64,000 nucleotides of DNA. Origin: Lota lota. Its lineage: Eukaryota > Chordata > Actinopteri > Gadiformes > Lotidae. The notes under the pieces were generated by a model, which saw only the letters and a program-made list of their open reading frames with translations, was not told where the DNA came from and searched no databases. This document shows, one piece after another, positions 23,878-47,394 of this stretch (position 1 is the stretch's first letter; each line of letters starts with the position of its first letter). Both the position numbers and the translations under genes were made by a program. The stretch is taken from positions 992,501-1,056,500 of the forward strand of contig JACYXH010000216.1 in the NCBI GenBank assembly GCA_026745465.1, written 5' to 3'.

Positions 23878-25063
23878 TTAACGTTGAATATAATTATTGA
23901 ATGTATTGAAAGCACTGTTACAATGTAATTGTTCCTCGGTCTCAGACTCGTAGCCTCCATCCTCCTGTGTGGCCTCGAGGCAGAGCAGCTCTCCTGGGAA
24001 GAACTCGGACACAGGCGCAGAAGGAAGATCGGGTGGGCTGGCATTCCTGGTGGATGGACCAGCTTGTCCACCAGAGAAGATGCGAGGAGGGATAGCCCAG
24101 GAGACGTCTAGAAAAAGTAGAGGATGGGCTGAGCAACTTGACCAATTTATTAATTCCAAAATAACAGCCATTAGCTATAGCCTAGCTGTTAAACTGCCAG
24201 TGAATGCAAATACAACGATTGTTTTGAACTTGGCAAATGGTCTTGGTGTAAACTCGTCTGTTATTGCCAGTCTCCGACCACATTCTGTGAACGTTCTACT
24301 TACTCAGTCCAAACTGACGTTGCGTTCTTTTTGTAATGGCGTTTGTTGATGCGTTGCGTTGTTTTTAATGGCAGGGTGTGAGGGATGGTTCAACTTCTGA
24401 CACTTTCTATGACGCCATATTGTGGCGCATTTAATATAGGCCTACAACATCGCGCATTATAACGCTCACTCAATGATGTGCAGGGCCTTGCTTGAAAAAG
24501 AAAGACAACGTAGCCGTGAGTCTTAACCATGGATAACACCTCCCCAATCCTTCGTAGAACTCAACCAAAATGCCACAATTAAGTTCAAGTTGTGAACAGG
24601 AGTACGGTTAATTTTTGCATTCATCGTTCAGGTTACCTGGAGATGAGGTGGAGAACCGTTGCCGTATCCAGGGGAAGGAGAGGGGAGGATACCCGTCCTG
24701 GTCTTCAGGGCCAGACAGGGAACTGGCGCTGTCATAGCCGGGGTCTACCTGTTCCTCAGGCGGGTAGAATCCTGTCGCTTTAGAAGAACCACCTCCAGTG
24801 GACCCAGCTTTATACATGGAGGCAAAACCTAAGCAAAGATCAACCACACATGTCAACACAATTTTGTGAATTAAAACAAAATGCTACACTTCAATAATAG
24901 GCTACATACCATATTGAACCGGTCTACAGTGGATATCCCAAAGCAGGACTGCTTGGATAATGACACTAAAACGGAAAATAAATTTAAGAAACACAAAACT
25001 ATTATTAATCATGAAACATTGCTAAACTGGCCTCACTTACCATGTAAGGAGAATTGCTGCCAT
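23878..25063 (-). CDS. Putative four-exon gene for a small secreted protein; family not recognised
   Basis: Coding exons on the minus strand are 25063-25041, 24965-24910, 24828-24637 and 24107-23878. Every intron is GT-AG (donors gtaagt, gtatgt, gtaacc; acceptors ttttag, cttag, tctag), and the joined exons total 501 nt, open to TAA with no internal stop, giving 166 residues. The protein begins MAAILLTCVIIQAVLLWDIH, a convincing signal peptide or signal anchor. The rest is Pro/Ser/Gly/Asp/Glu-rich and probably disordered, with motifs such as PPEEQVDPGYDSASSLSG and QEDGGYESETEEQ. Cysteines are few: Cys8, Cys21 and two near the C-terminus. A first ATG at 25079 is out of frame and would give an overlapping upstream reading frame of 26 codons. 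Two CCAAT boxes lie upstream. No domain was recognised and no function is proposed. Secretion is inferred; expression is unknown. Confidence 0.55.
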
Positions 25064-25118
25064 TGATCGAAATGGACATTACTACGTGTTTCCCAAAGTT
25101 TTGTGGAGGGTCTTGTTT

Positions 25119-25141
25119 GACCAATCACAGCTGACCAATCA
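25119..25141 (-). promoter_or_regulatory. Paired CCAAT boxes upstream of the minus-strand gene
   Basis: Two CCAATC motifs, at 25121-25126 and 25135-25140, appear as inverted CCAAT boxes for the minus-strand gene. They lie about 60 bases upstream of its first start codon, and NF-Y would be the expected binder. No TATA box is obvious. Confidence 0.4.
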
Positions 25142-25144
25142 TAG

Positions 25145-26040
25145 CATAATGAGTTAATGATGACCAGCTCATTGAAATGATTGTGTAGAAATTGGAACAC
25201 ACCCCGTGTCACATAAGAAGTACAACCACTGCACCAAGCAACGTTAGTTGTACGTTAAACCATTGAGGAAGCTTTAAGTATAAAATAAGATGAGCTCAAG
25301 AGTCAAAAGTCGAGGAAAAGAGTGATTAGGTGATACCAAAAATAAACAATTAAATAATAGAATAGACTATAATAATTATATATATCGTTTTTACCTTTAT
25401 TTTACACGGACTTTGCACTGAATTCTAAATCACACTGCAGCTGGATTATCAACGACATGTGAACCATCGATATATTTTAGCTTTTGCTATATCGTTAACC
25501 AGTTTTATCTAACCACCATTATTTTTTTAATGAATGACTCAGAGATTTAAATGCATTATGCATTGTTATTAAGGCGTTGCAGCAATAAGAAAAGTTATTT
25601 TGAGGCAATTTTGTAATTTTACATTATGTTAATTTAATGTCTCAACATGCAATTTGTCATTGATTGGCAGGTATCTGTAGGCCATTTGAATGATTTGAAA
25701 TAATAAATCCGCCATTAAAGCCTAAATATCCTTGTGTTGAGTCGTATCGATGTAAAGAAAAGAACACGCACCCAACGATGTTTCATTTGAACCAGTGCGA
25801 CCAACTTCCTAATATGAGTCTGTCACCCGTGTCATACACCTTTCACAGATATAACCATGATGGATAATTCCTCGTACAATTAAAATACACACATTCCCAG
25901 GTAGGATTATACCAAAAATAGAATTACACAGGATAATTTGTGTATGTATAAGTATGACTAAATAAGATATATAACCTGAGATAAATTGTGCAAAGTAGCT
26001 GTGTTGTTGTAGGTGGTGGGTGATAGTTTACTAACTGACA
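25145..26040. other. AT-rich spacer, no gene seen
   Basis: No supported frame or RNA gene. If the ppib duplicate downstream arose as a full tandem copy, its exons 1 and 2 would have lain around here, but no trace of them was found. Confidence 0.4.
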
Positions 26041-27083
<1,043 letters not shown>

Positions 27084-27109
27084 CGCTCAGTTCGCCTTAT
27101 CTAGGTACG

Positions 27110-27322
27110 CGTTGACCTTTGATTGGCTTGAATGCTCAAAGAGACGAACCAATCAGTGTGACATGCGTGTGTCTGGTCTAGGGAAAGCCACGCCCCTGTG
27201 GGCTTCTCGTAGTCAGAGCAGACCGCAGCCCAAACCGGCCGTCGCTGCAGTCTCCACCCCCGACACCCGACACACAGTAGGATAAATAGGCCGTCGTTCG
27301 GCAGCTTCTTTTTTTCTTGTTA
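27110..27322 (+). promoter_or_regulatory. ppib promoter region and 5' UTR
   Basis: ATTGG at 27122-27126 and CCAAT at 27149-27153 give two CCAAT boxes in opposite orientation, and a CCACGCCCC GC-type box lies at about 27187. GC content rises and no TATA box is clear, as expected for a housekeeping ER gene. A perfect ER-stress element (CCAAT-N9-CCACG) was looked for and not found. Confidence 0.5.
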
Positions 27323-29896
<2,574 letters not shown>

Positions 29897-30235
29897 AGTA
29901 CTACTGAAGCATCAAATAAAACAGCACTGTGTGCAGGGGAGGGATGAGGAGATTGGGTGCTGGCCGCTTTGGTATCGATGCCAGACCCGTTTTGTGACCC
30001 GACAATGAAGGGGGGGCCCCGGTCATCCTGAGGATGAAGAGGGAGGTGCCTTCTTTTTAAAAGCGGCAGAACAAAATCGCAGCCAACATTCAAAACTACA
30101 GCGTTTGGGTTCATTTTTCGTTTTCCTATTCCCCCCCAACAATCATTCCAAGTTGCAATCAGCTGTTCTTGCGATTTTTTTTTTTTTTTTTAATAAAAGA
30201 AGGAAATCTTGAATAAAGGTTACTTTACTTGATTT
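29897..30235 (+). terminator. ppib 3' UTR and poly(A) signals
   Basis: AATAAA occurs at 29915-29920, only about 20 bases after the stop, and again at 30192-30197 and 30212-30217. The distal pair is the more likely main 3' end. The early one would give an unusually short UTR. Confidence 0.6.
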
Positions 30236-30239
30236 GGAG

Positions 30240-33200
30240 TTGACTGCATCATTCTGGAGTTGTCAGCTTTTACATTATTTTCCTGAAGGGTCTAGTTCCT
30301 TAACTATTTTCAGAGCTACAACGCTACTGCCTCCAATGTTAAAAGATCCTTGTGACGTGAAATGGCCTCTAGGGAGCACGCTTCCACCGCATCAGGCTAC
30401 AAAGCACCTAAAATGCAGTGCGCATATAATCTAACATGGATAACCAAATTCCTATTCTGGTTCCCGCCCCTATTATATAAATATATTTATACTGTATAAT
30501 TAAATCTAAAAATGTTCCTTTCTGTGTGATATTTTATAAGATGTCAGCTTGTGACATGTCAATGTTTATGAGGATGAACCATCTGGTGGGCCTATAGATT
30601 AAGATAATTTGCAGGCGTAGGCCATAATTACATTTCGCCATGTGGATCTGATTCATTAAGAGGAAGGACTGGCGGATGGGGTTCAGTATAATTACGTTCT
30701 GACCTAATGGTACTCATTAGACATGGCAGTAACATCACCGTTGTATGACGTCCATATATTTTCAAGTGCATAAGCTTGTGTTGCATAGCACAGTGTTGAG
30801 TCTACTCTCCTGTCTTGAGAATGGCAGTGTGCTACACTGCATCGTTTTAAACCACTTGAACTGCAAATTTACACATGTCGATGCGACTAATTGGTCTGAG
30901 ACGTGAACTTCATCCCAATCCCAATTGAGCAGAATAATAAATTTACCTAATCTAAATATTCATTTACTATTTTATTAGAATAGTATGAGTTACATTTTCT
31001 TAAACTTAAAAGACAACTCACATATATCAAACATTTGCTTTGCCAGTTAGATCATAAACATTGGCCTACATTAAAACACATTAGTTCATCTTTTCAGCAC
31101 CCCTTTGATGTATTCTACAAGCTGTATGCTTAACCATCTGCACTTTAAGTATAGGTTTAAAGAGAGATGGGAGTTGTAACCATAGACTGGTGTTATTACT
31201 GTTTATATTTAGCCTATACATTAATCGCCACATTAACAGCTCAATGAAAGTCTAATTCACCTAAAAATGTGTTTTACTCAAGTTATTTCAATGTCTGAAT
31301 TTATATATTATAAATAGATCATTATTATTATAAATATATAATAGGCTGTGATCTATCCAGAGGCCAGAGGACGGGTGCTGGTCAATGGCATGGAATTCCT
31401 AAAAAAACAAAAGCGGCCCTCCTCTGCTTGAGTGAACTGACGGTCAGGGACAGAGAGCGCCGCTCGCATCATGAATAAACACTGTGCTATGTAGCCTATG
31501 TTTTGACATATTTAACCACTTAAAACATTTTATCCACATCTCCCTTTCTGAAAACCATCAACCTGAAGTAGATGTATTCCTAAATAAAAGTCCCACTGCT
31601 TGAAGATAATTTCAAGTATTTGTATGATGAGTAACATTAAACATTTTACTGACACTATTTAGCATTATATTATTTATATGGCCATCGTTGGTATGAGTGT
31701 TCAAAGCTGACTACTATATTTCTTTATTGGCCCCTCGAATATAGAAATACGCCTATGCCTATATTGCAATGTTATAGCCTATGTTTTACATGTGCACCAT
31801 TTTACACGTATGTTTAAGGATCTCCTCAATTCAGTCCAACCACATCTGGCTGGACACTCCGTTGTCATTTCACAACGCCATTGCGATATTTTATCATTCC
31901 ATCTAACCATGTTGTCAGCAACAAACTAATGAGAAAAACAAAGACATAGATCACCTTAGTGTGACGTTCAGTTTCAGCCAACATTATTCATGCTGGTTCC
32001 ATTATCAGACTCATCAGGTACTTGTGACTGTAAGGTATGGAACCAGTTTGAAGCTGCATTCCTTAACACTTTGTGGGACACTTTGTTGGAAAACAAGCAA
32101 GGTTTGGGGGGAAAGAGAAAGTGGTTGATAGCTAGATAGATATAAAGTAGATACAATGGAACATGAAGTAAAAAGACAAACATTTAATATCCTCGTTTGG
32201 ACCGTAGGATGGACTCTGCTGTAAATGCATTTAGCATTGAAAAACAGCATCTCACCTGCGTTGTAGCCTGTACTTTAAAGGCATAAAAGTATATTGCTGC
32301 CTAGCACAGCAGAGCAAGGTTTTTAAAGTGAACGTAAAGGGAGTCATTGGACAACACTACAACAATTACCTTGCTTTGACATAATTCCTGTGGCATCTCT
32401 GTCGATCAACAAGACAACAAGCTGATGTTTTGGAAATCCATGCTAAGGGCCAACTGTGTGTGGCGCTTTATCTCAGGATTTAGTCTGCAGTTTTATTAAT
32501 ACATTTATTATATTCATTAGTAAATAAAGGATATACCCAGTTGCCCGCTATCATGTCAGAAAAGGTTTAAGAAGCAGTGATTGTCACAGCATAGTAGGGG
32601 ATCTGAGGAACAGGATGGTCCAGAGGTCAGCCAAATGTTCAAATCCCAATATTTGCAGTGCAGCTGTAGGCATCCTTGAGCAACTCTGAGCAAAAGTTGC
32701 TTTGGTGAAGTGGTTGGGTCAAGCAAGTTAAAGTGACTAAATAGAAAAAAAAAAAAAAGATGGAAGCCTAAGTAACGACTCCATTGCTTACCAGTAACAT
32801 CAGAAGAGAAGCTGGCGTGCCAGGACAGACAGACCGACGGGACGCATTTATCTCCTAACACACACACAGAGATGTGTGTGACACTTGTTATTTTGCACAA
32901 GCTCAATCAGCCATATAGTGACTCACCAGAAGGGGAAGTATGGAAGGAATTCAGCAGGCTCTGCATAACCATGTCTGGGTTAAACCCTCTGTTGTTGGGC
33001 CCGGACCCCTGTTTGCGTGGCGATTGGTTGGGATTGTGCAGTGAAACAGTTGTTATTCTTCACTTAATGGTTCTGCTGGGAAGGCCACACTACGCGCCGG
33101 ACATATCTGGAATAGCTTCCTGCACGCGGTTTTGTCAAGAAGATTAAAAGAACAGTGGAGGGAATCACAACAACAGGAGGCTGTGGAGGTATGGAGGCAT

Positions 33201-34750
33201 TCCGTCATTCCGCCATCTTATCCCCCCCCCCCCCCCCCCCCCCCCACACACACACACCCCTCCATCTGGCATGGTCCGGGGTTGTGGTCAGCGTGAGTTC
33301 TTTTTAATTTCTTCATCATCAACGTTTTGATGAGGCCTGTCGTTATAGCCGTTGGACGGTTCTTAGTCACTGTCTGTGACCCACTACGGTGGAGATGAAA
33401 GGAAAAACGAAATGACCTCGGATGATTTTCGGTATCCGTGGCTGACGGTGTAGCACACCTAGTCTGAAGCCAAAGAACGCTAGGCTTAGTATCTAGTACT
33501 CATCTAACCTTCAGATCCCCTATTGGAAATCAGGAGCATTGAGGTTTGCTCATCAACAAGGCCTCAGTCATATATGATTTCCAAGATGTTTTTTACTTTA
33601 CTGGAGTCAAATGTGTTATTCGGAAATCACAGCTGTAAAAGTATTTGTGGTATAAAAGATAACAAGTTTGCCTTTCCTGAATAGAGAAACCGTTTTGATC
33701 TTCAGTGAAAATGCCTTTGTCTCAAATAAGGTCAAATTAAAAAGCCATGAATCAAACCAAACAAAACCATCCAGATCCAGATCCAGATAAGAAAAGCCAA
33801 ACAAACAGTCAACTTTCTGGTCTCCTACTCGGAGGGGAATTGCCTTCCACAAGTAAAACATAAATACAATACAGACCGTGGGAAAGGTCAACTGGGCCTT
33901 GTTTACTTTTTTTCTCAATGAGGTTATACAGGCTTTTTTATTTTTTTGGAGTATAGTAACCATTATGGCCCCAGCGGGTTCCCAGCACAGAGCTAACGTC
34001 TAGTGGACCTGGTGCGAACGTAACAACCGCTTTCCTCATTGTTCTCCAGCTTCCTATCGGCCCGGTCTTCTTCCTGACGTGGCGCTGGTCACGTTGTTCC
34101 CTGGGAAGAAGGTACCTTCAGGAGGACGTGGTCCGAGCCTCACAGAAGGTTCCCACGACCCCCTGGCCTTCCTCCCACGATGCTGCTTGCTCACAGCTCC
34201 GGAACAGGAAGTCCGTCCCCAAGTTCCACCAAGAACGAAGTCAAGTCCGTTGTGTTTGTAATTACAGCCTCAAAGGGCTCAAAGAATGCTGCACACTAAT
34301 GCTGGCATCGCTACACATTGGTTTCCCCTTTTTGGATTTTGTTGAATTAACATGAAAACATTGAGATTTTGACCCGGTCTAACATCTAACTTAGTTATAT
34401 ATCTAGTTGGTTTTCGAGGTTATTAGTGTTGAGAACATGCAATGTAATTGACCACACTGTGTCTTGTATATGAGTATACAGTATGTAAATTCAACCAATG
34501 TATCTACTATGTTCCATAAACCCAAAATCATGATTTGGTATTTGTGTGTGTGTGTGTATTAAAGGAACAGTGTGTGCTTGTGTGTGAGATAAAGAGTGTC
34601 TCTATCTGACCATGTTAGTCCATTAGTAGTTATCAGCATATCTCTTTGAAAGTACAGTATACCTAATATTTACATAGATAGACAGTCACAATATATTTCT
34701 CCCTCTGATTCGTTGAGGCTAGAGCTCTACATGCCTGTGAAATGGTAAAA
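30240..34750. other. Intergenic DNA between ppib and oaz2, no gene seen
   Basis: AT-rich, mostly unique sequence. Poly(C) followed by (CA)n lies at about 33222-33256. A degraded SINE-like stretch (GTTCAAATCCCAATATTTGC, then CCTTGAGCAA) lies near 32600-32720. A GC-richer block at 34050-34260 is open in one frame but has no recognised product. Confidence 0.4.
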
Positions 34751-34754
34751 CGAG

Positions 34755-34900
34755 AATTAGCGGACGCCTTTATCCAAAGCAACATAAAGGGAATTTCTGT
34801 TGATCATTAACGAGCAGGCAGCGGTTATAGTTAGGGTAGCCTTTTGACATCGGGGGTTTGAACTCAGAAACTTTAAGCTGGGAGTCAAATACTATGTTGT
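34755..34900. repeat. Dispersed teleost repeat (CTTTTATCCAAAGC motif family)
   Basis: The motif GCGGACGCCTTTATCCAAAG is followed by GCAGGCAGCGGTTAT and a GGGGTTTGAACTC box. This whole arrangement is common in teleost genomes. Other pieces of the family occur near 43683, 44213, 48820 and 49548. Whether it is SINE- or MITE-derived was not settled. Confidence 0.5.
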
Positions 34901-35220
34901 TACTAACTAGCCTATTGTATGCATGTTTAAAAACAAGATTAGGATGAGAATGATCAAAATGAACGAGGCAATATCGATCTCGGAAAATGGGACCATAACA
35001 AAATGCCCAACCATCCTCAACCTCAGAAAAGGAGTTCAAATAGAAACGATAACAAGACGAATCCACCAATCAGTGAGATAGGATGACTGAGCTGGAACCC
35101 TCGGGGGAGAACGGTGTCCTGCAGAGTGCTCTGAACTGACGTGACTCAATCCTCAATGTCCTCTTGATACCTGGCCCCCTACCTGCTCCTTTATTACATG
35201 TAGCCAACTAAACTAGCTAA

Positions 35221-35693
35221 ACTTGACGTGGAAAACACCAGCTTTCAATCGGGGACCGCAGCCACCCTAGCCATGGACCTTTCACTGAGTTGCCGTCTGG
35301 CAGACGGTGCAGGAGCATCTGCACACAAACAACCAGGTTCAAGTACAGCTTCTTCCCCCAAACCACAAGACTATTGACTCTGAACTGTGATCGCCCCACC
35401 ACGCCCCCCAAAAACACACACAAAATAACTTATATATATATAATAGCCATTGTTTGTTTGCTGTACATATATTCAACTATTTAACTATTCACAATGTACA
35501 GTACCATATTATCACTCTCTTGTTATTTTTACTTTATTTATTTTTATTTTATTTATTTATTTATTGTATATGCTACTTAGTACCTGCACTGTCGAGGAGA
35601 GCTTGAAACACGTGAATTCCATTGCCAGCAATGACTGCTACCGCATGTTTTGTTGTGCATTTGACTAAATAAAGAACTTGAACTTGAACTTGA
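35221..35693 (+). mobile_element. 5'-truncated LINE 3' end (CR1/Rex-like)
   Basis: The first part encodes the end of a LINE ORF2 (PSGRRCRSICTQTTRFKYSF, then FPQTTRLLTLN), a pattern seen at the C-terminus of many teleost CR1/Rex-type ORF2 proteins. A 3' UTR follows, with AATAAA near 35668 and a short TTGAAC tandem tail. No reverse transcriptase domain remains. The family name is from memory of the motif; a target-site duplication was not resolved. Confidence 0.7.
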
Positions 35694-36002
35694 GGTCAGA
35701 AATGAAGCCAAACTCCCATTACCTGTTCCGTCCTACTTTGTGATTCTGCTGTAAAGAGGCTTGCATGTAGAAACAATATAAGATTACTCAAATCTCTCTA
35801 ATCTATGAGCATGGAAGCACATAGACAACGGAAAGACGCACACACACAACTCATGACGTTTTGGCTAAGAGTTCCACTCCAGCACTCGAAACTTGATAAG
35901 ATAAACACATCTTAGTTTTGTTGTGACGACCTGCAGGCACGCGTCAATCTACTTTTACCAGACAGGAGACAGGATCTCCCCTAATGCGAACAATAGAAGT
36001 TA

Positions 36003-36010
36003 CACACACA

Positions 36011-36070
<60 letters not shown>
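36003..36070. repeat. (CA)n microsatellite
   Basis: A nearly perfect CA tract of about 68 bases with two CTCA interruptions. Confidence 0.95.
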
Positions 36071-36073
<3 letters not shown>

Positions 36074-36359
36074 GCAAACTGTAATTATTATAATTTTGCT
36101 TATAATAGAGACAGCTAGGCTATTAGTGTGGGATTATAATATAAGTTTGCTATTACGTTTATATTCAGTCTGGATATGGATGGGACGATGCCTTGGAGTA
36201 AGAACCACTTAAATAGCAGTTGGTGTACAGATTGTGCATTTAACAGTTCAAGTTTATTTTAATCATACACAGCTAGGCGGATGGAATTTCCTTCCAGTAC
36301 AGAATGCATTTCGGGATTTTTTTATTTTAAGGTTTGGATTTTCTTGTGAGATATGCACT

Positions 36360-36361
<2 letters not shown>

Positions 36362-36419
<58 letters not shown>

Positions 36420-36421
36420 CG
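36362..36421. repeat. (GT)n microsatellite ending in (GC)n
   Basis: About 25 GT units pass directly into GCGCGCGCGC. This is alternating purine-pyrimidine DNA of Z-forming type. The stretch 36430-37900 after it shows no supported gene. Confidence 0.95.
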
Positions 36422-37919
36422 TATCTTTGTCTGAGAGATACCATGTTCACGTATGATAAGCCTATTAATGGCACAAAATCTGACCTACAGCTTTGACGGC
36501 TAAACATGCCCTCCTATATCGCCTATCGGATCTCAGCATCGGGTGGCGTCTGGCGACAAGAAGACCCTCTTTTCGCTTCACTTTTAGACCGCCAAACTGC
36601 TGTTAGACGGCCAAATTCACACAATCTTCCCCTTTGTGTTATCTGTGAGAGGAGGTTATCGCAAAGCGAAATCACAGTGAGAGCCGTTGATTGGTGGAAA
36701 CCTGAGAGACGTTTACCTCTTTTTTTTAGCGTCTTGAGTCTTGTGCACAGCTGCGTGACGCTGTAGCAAAACGCCTTTAAAGAGGTCAGATCGTCCTCGA
36801 TAATGAGACGCCCGGTGTTCACCTGCGCTTTTGAACCCAGATCAGATTGCACGGGAGCATGGGCATATGAATCAATAAGCAAAACTTTCAAAGGACGTTT
36901 TATACCTATACGATTGAACAAACTAAAGAACTTGAGTTTATAATGATATAAATGGAATATCTCGAAAGATGGACTATGTTTAATCTTCCAAGATAATGTT
37001 TAATATATATATTATAAGATGAGATGAGATAGTGATTAGTAGCAAAATAATGTGCTACTTCTGTTCCGTTTTTCATAAGTGTATGTATGTATCACAACAC
37101 CATATGAATAGGCATAGACATATTACTATTGACATTTTGAAGGTATCCATAGGAAAGCATTAGGAACACATTATCATGGTCAAGCATAAACCACGGACCA
37201 AGAAAGTGTGTCTAATAAAAGGCAACTCTCGGAGTCGTGCGGTTTATGGGGCCCGAGAGTTGTAACTAAACCGACATCCTGGTCCTTCCCTTCGCCAGCG
37301 CCACAATAATATAACGCCATATCAATCACTTGATGTGCTTTCATTAATCTAAGTGATTGTGAACTTGGTTGTTAGACAGTTCGAAGGGAGATTGAACGAT
37401 TTTAGTTCATGAACACTGTAGTATACGTCACGGTGACTGATTGCAAGTAATTCACTGTGATTTAATGTCACCGTTCAAAGTGAGCGCAATCTGAATGGCG
37501 CAACGCTGGATTGGCAGCGAGCCGAAAGGCGGACAAAATAGCGTTTGTCTTTGGGTTTGGACGAATAGCCACCCATAGATCCATTCTTACTGATTACAGA
37601 GAGGATATTTTCATATTTTGAGTAATCTTTTGTTGTTTTCTTTGTTTTATTTTCAACAAACAATTTGCATAGAGAACCAATAATCAGTTCCATGTTTGCG
37701 TGGTAGGAGAACCTACATTTTGCTGAGTGAGCGTGCGATACTCAACACTGCGCATGGACGTTTACGCACGTGAACACTTGCACTTTTACATTTCACTTCG
37801 AATAATAAAAATAATAAAAAATAAAGTAGCCTAATACATATTTATGCACTGTTAAAAATTAATTAATATAAGGGAACCATTGTCTTGCATGAATGTGGGC
37901 CTATAATAAGAAGTTTTGA

Positions 37920-38398
37920 AAGCTACTTCCGGAACGGAATACCCATGATTCTCCTTGGTTCTGTTATAAATAGGCAGTGGCGCTAGATGCGTTGGGAACA
38001 AGGTTCTGGACGTACAGTGGGCGGTACCTCCTTGCGTTACAAACCAATCACTAATCCGAGCGGCCAGTGGGCTCTGAGTGGGCGGCGGGACACTCCGTTA
38101 CCAAACCTATCAGTGATTGGTTGGTAACCCCCGCCCACTGTCCGCTCCGAGGGTTGGGTGTAGAAACTTCCTTATAAAGACGCCTGCGTTCCGCCTTACC
38201 CGACACAGACTTTTAAAGCACTCGTTGTCCTTCCGTGGACTGACAAAAACCGTCTCCTCAAGTAGTGGCACCTCCGAGTTTTACTGAATAGGTGGTTTTA
38301 ATTTACGGATGGTGCACTTTTCTGTGGAGCTTCTATTAAATAGTCATTGTTTTGGTTTTCAACAAGGTCACCGACTTTCCCATTTTCTCGACTATATC
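37920..38398 (+). promoter_or_regulatory. oaz2 promoter and 5' UTR
   Basis: TATAAA at 38173-38178 lies at a fitting distance from a start of transcription near 38205. A second TATAAA occurs at 37965-37970. CCAAT in forward form (near 38044) and inverted form (ATTGG near 38118) flank GC boxes (GGGCGG and CCGCCC), giving an imperfect inverted repeat over about 38020-38150. The 5' UTR runs to the ATG at 38399. Confidence 0.6.
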
Positions 38399-46253
<7,855 letters not shown>

Positions 46254-47390
46254 CCCCCCTGGACGCCCCTGCAACAACATCTGTCCTCCTCCACCTCATC
46301 TTCATGGCCTACCCTCTGGAGGCCAGCAGCTCAGACGAGGAGTGACGCCCCTGCAACAACATCTGTCCTCCTCCACCTCATCTTCATGGCCTACCCTCTG
46401 GAGGCCAGCAGCTCAGACGAGGAGTAACCCCCCTGGACGCCTCTGTAACTTCTGCCACTGTTGCACTGCAACACTCTCACCTTCCCCTGGCTCCCTCCTT
46501 CCCTCCCTCCCTCCCTCCCTCCCAAACCAACCCAACAAAAGGAAGGGCATGGAACAGCAGAGTTTGAACACGTTCAGCTTCTTCACACATGCTAACATGG
46601 GTTAACACCCATGTTAACATCTGTCTGACATTTTGGGTGAAGGTGTGCAGCAAACCACTGCATATCGCTCCTCTTTCAAGACTTCCAACCTTTGGGTTGT
46701 CACCGTATAGGCTCCACTTGGGCATGCTAGAAAGACAGCATGATGGGAGATGTTAGTAGCACAGGTTTAGCCGACATTGTGTTTTAAAAGTAGTTTTGCA
46801 CTAAAACTAAACAAGTGTGAGTTGGATGTGTCGAGTTTTCATGTGAATGTAATCAAATCGATATATATATTTAAAAGAATTGCCGATAATCCATCAAGCC
46901 ATCATTCCAGCTAGCATCGCTCACTTGCAGTTAAAAATTAATCTGTATTTTTACAATCTCTTTGGTTAGTACCGAAGACGTGTGCTCTTGGCTCATCATG
47001 CATACATCATACACAACCCCAAGGGTTACGGCAACAAGATAACTTTGAACCCAACAGGGTTTAGGCATTTACAGGCTTCCACTGTCAGAAGCATCTATTC
47101 CAACCAGTTTATTGTTTGAAAAATCCCTAGTTAATACTTTTCCCAGTCCTAGTGAACTGTGCTGTAGGCGACCCTGCTGTAGACGAAGGCTTGGTTGGAA
47201 GAGGGGCTTTGTGCCTAAAGAGAAGAGTGCTATGCGCTTTTATACTCGAGTCTTATTACTGTAGAATGTTTCTTTTCCTGTGCACACCCAGCACCATGGT
47301 ATAGAAAACACCCTCAGCACCTTTATAGTTTATACTAAGCTGTTTTGTCTTTTGTTTAGTTTTCTTGAACAAAATAAAGCCAAAGAATTC
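46254..47390 (+). terminator. oaz2 3' UTR with poly(A) signal
   Basis: The UTR starts with the repeated coding-end units, then a (CCCT)n tract at about 46495-46523. AATAAA at 47373-47378, followed by a T/G-rich stretch, is the likely end signal. Confidence 0.7.
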
Positions 47391-47394
47391 ATTC

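Noticed and set aside
24881-25066. Plus-strand 61-codon frame over the unrecognised gene's first exons
   Set aside because: The splice signals and the phase-consistent frame are on the minus strand; the + frame has no support.
27110-27320. Classical ER-stress element in the ppib promoter
   Set aside because: CCAAT boxes exist, but the CCACG half is not at the required nine-base spacing.
36506-36766. 86-codon + strand frame
   Set aside because: No recognised domain, no splice partners and no promoter; compatible with chance.
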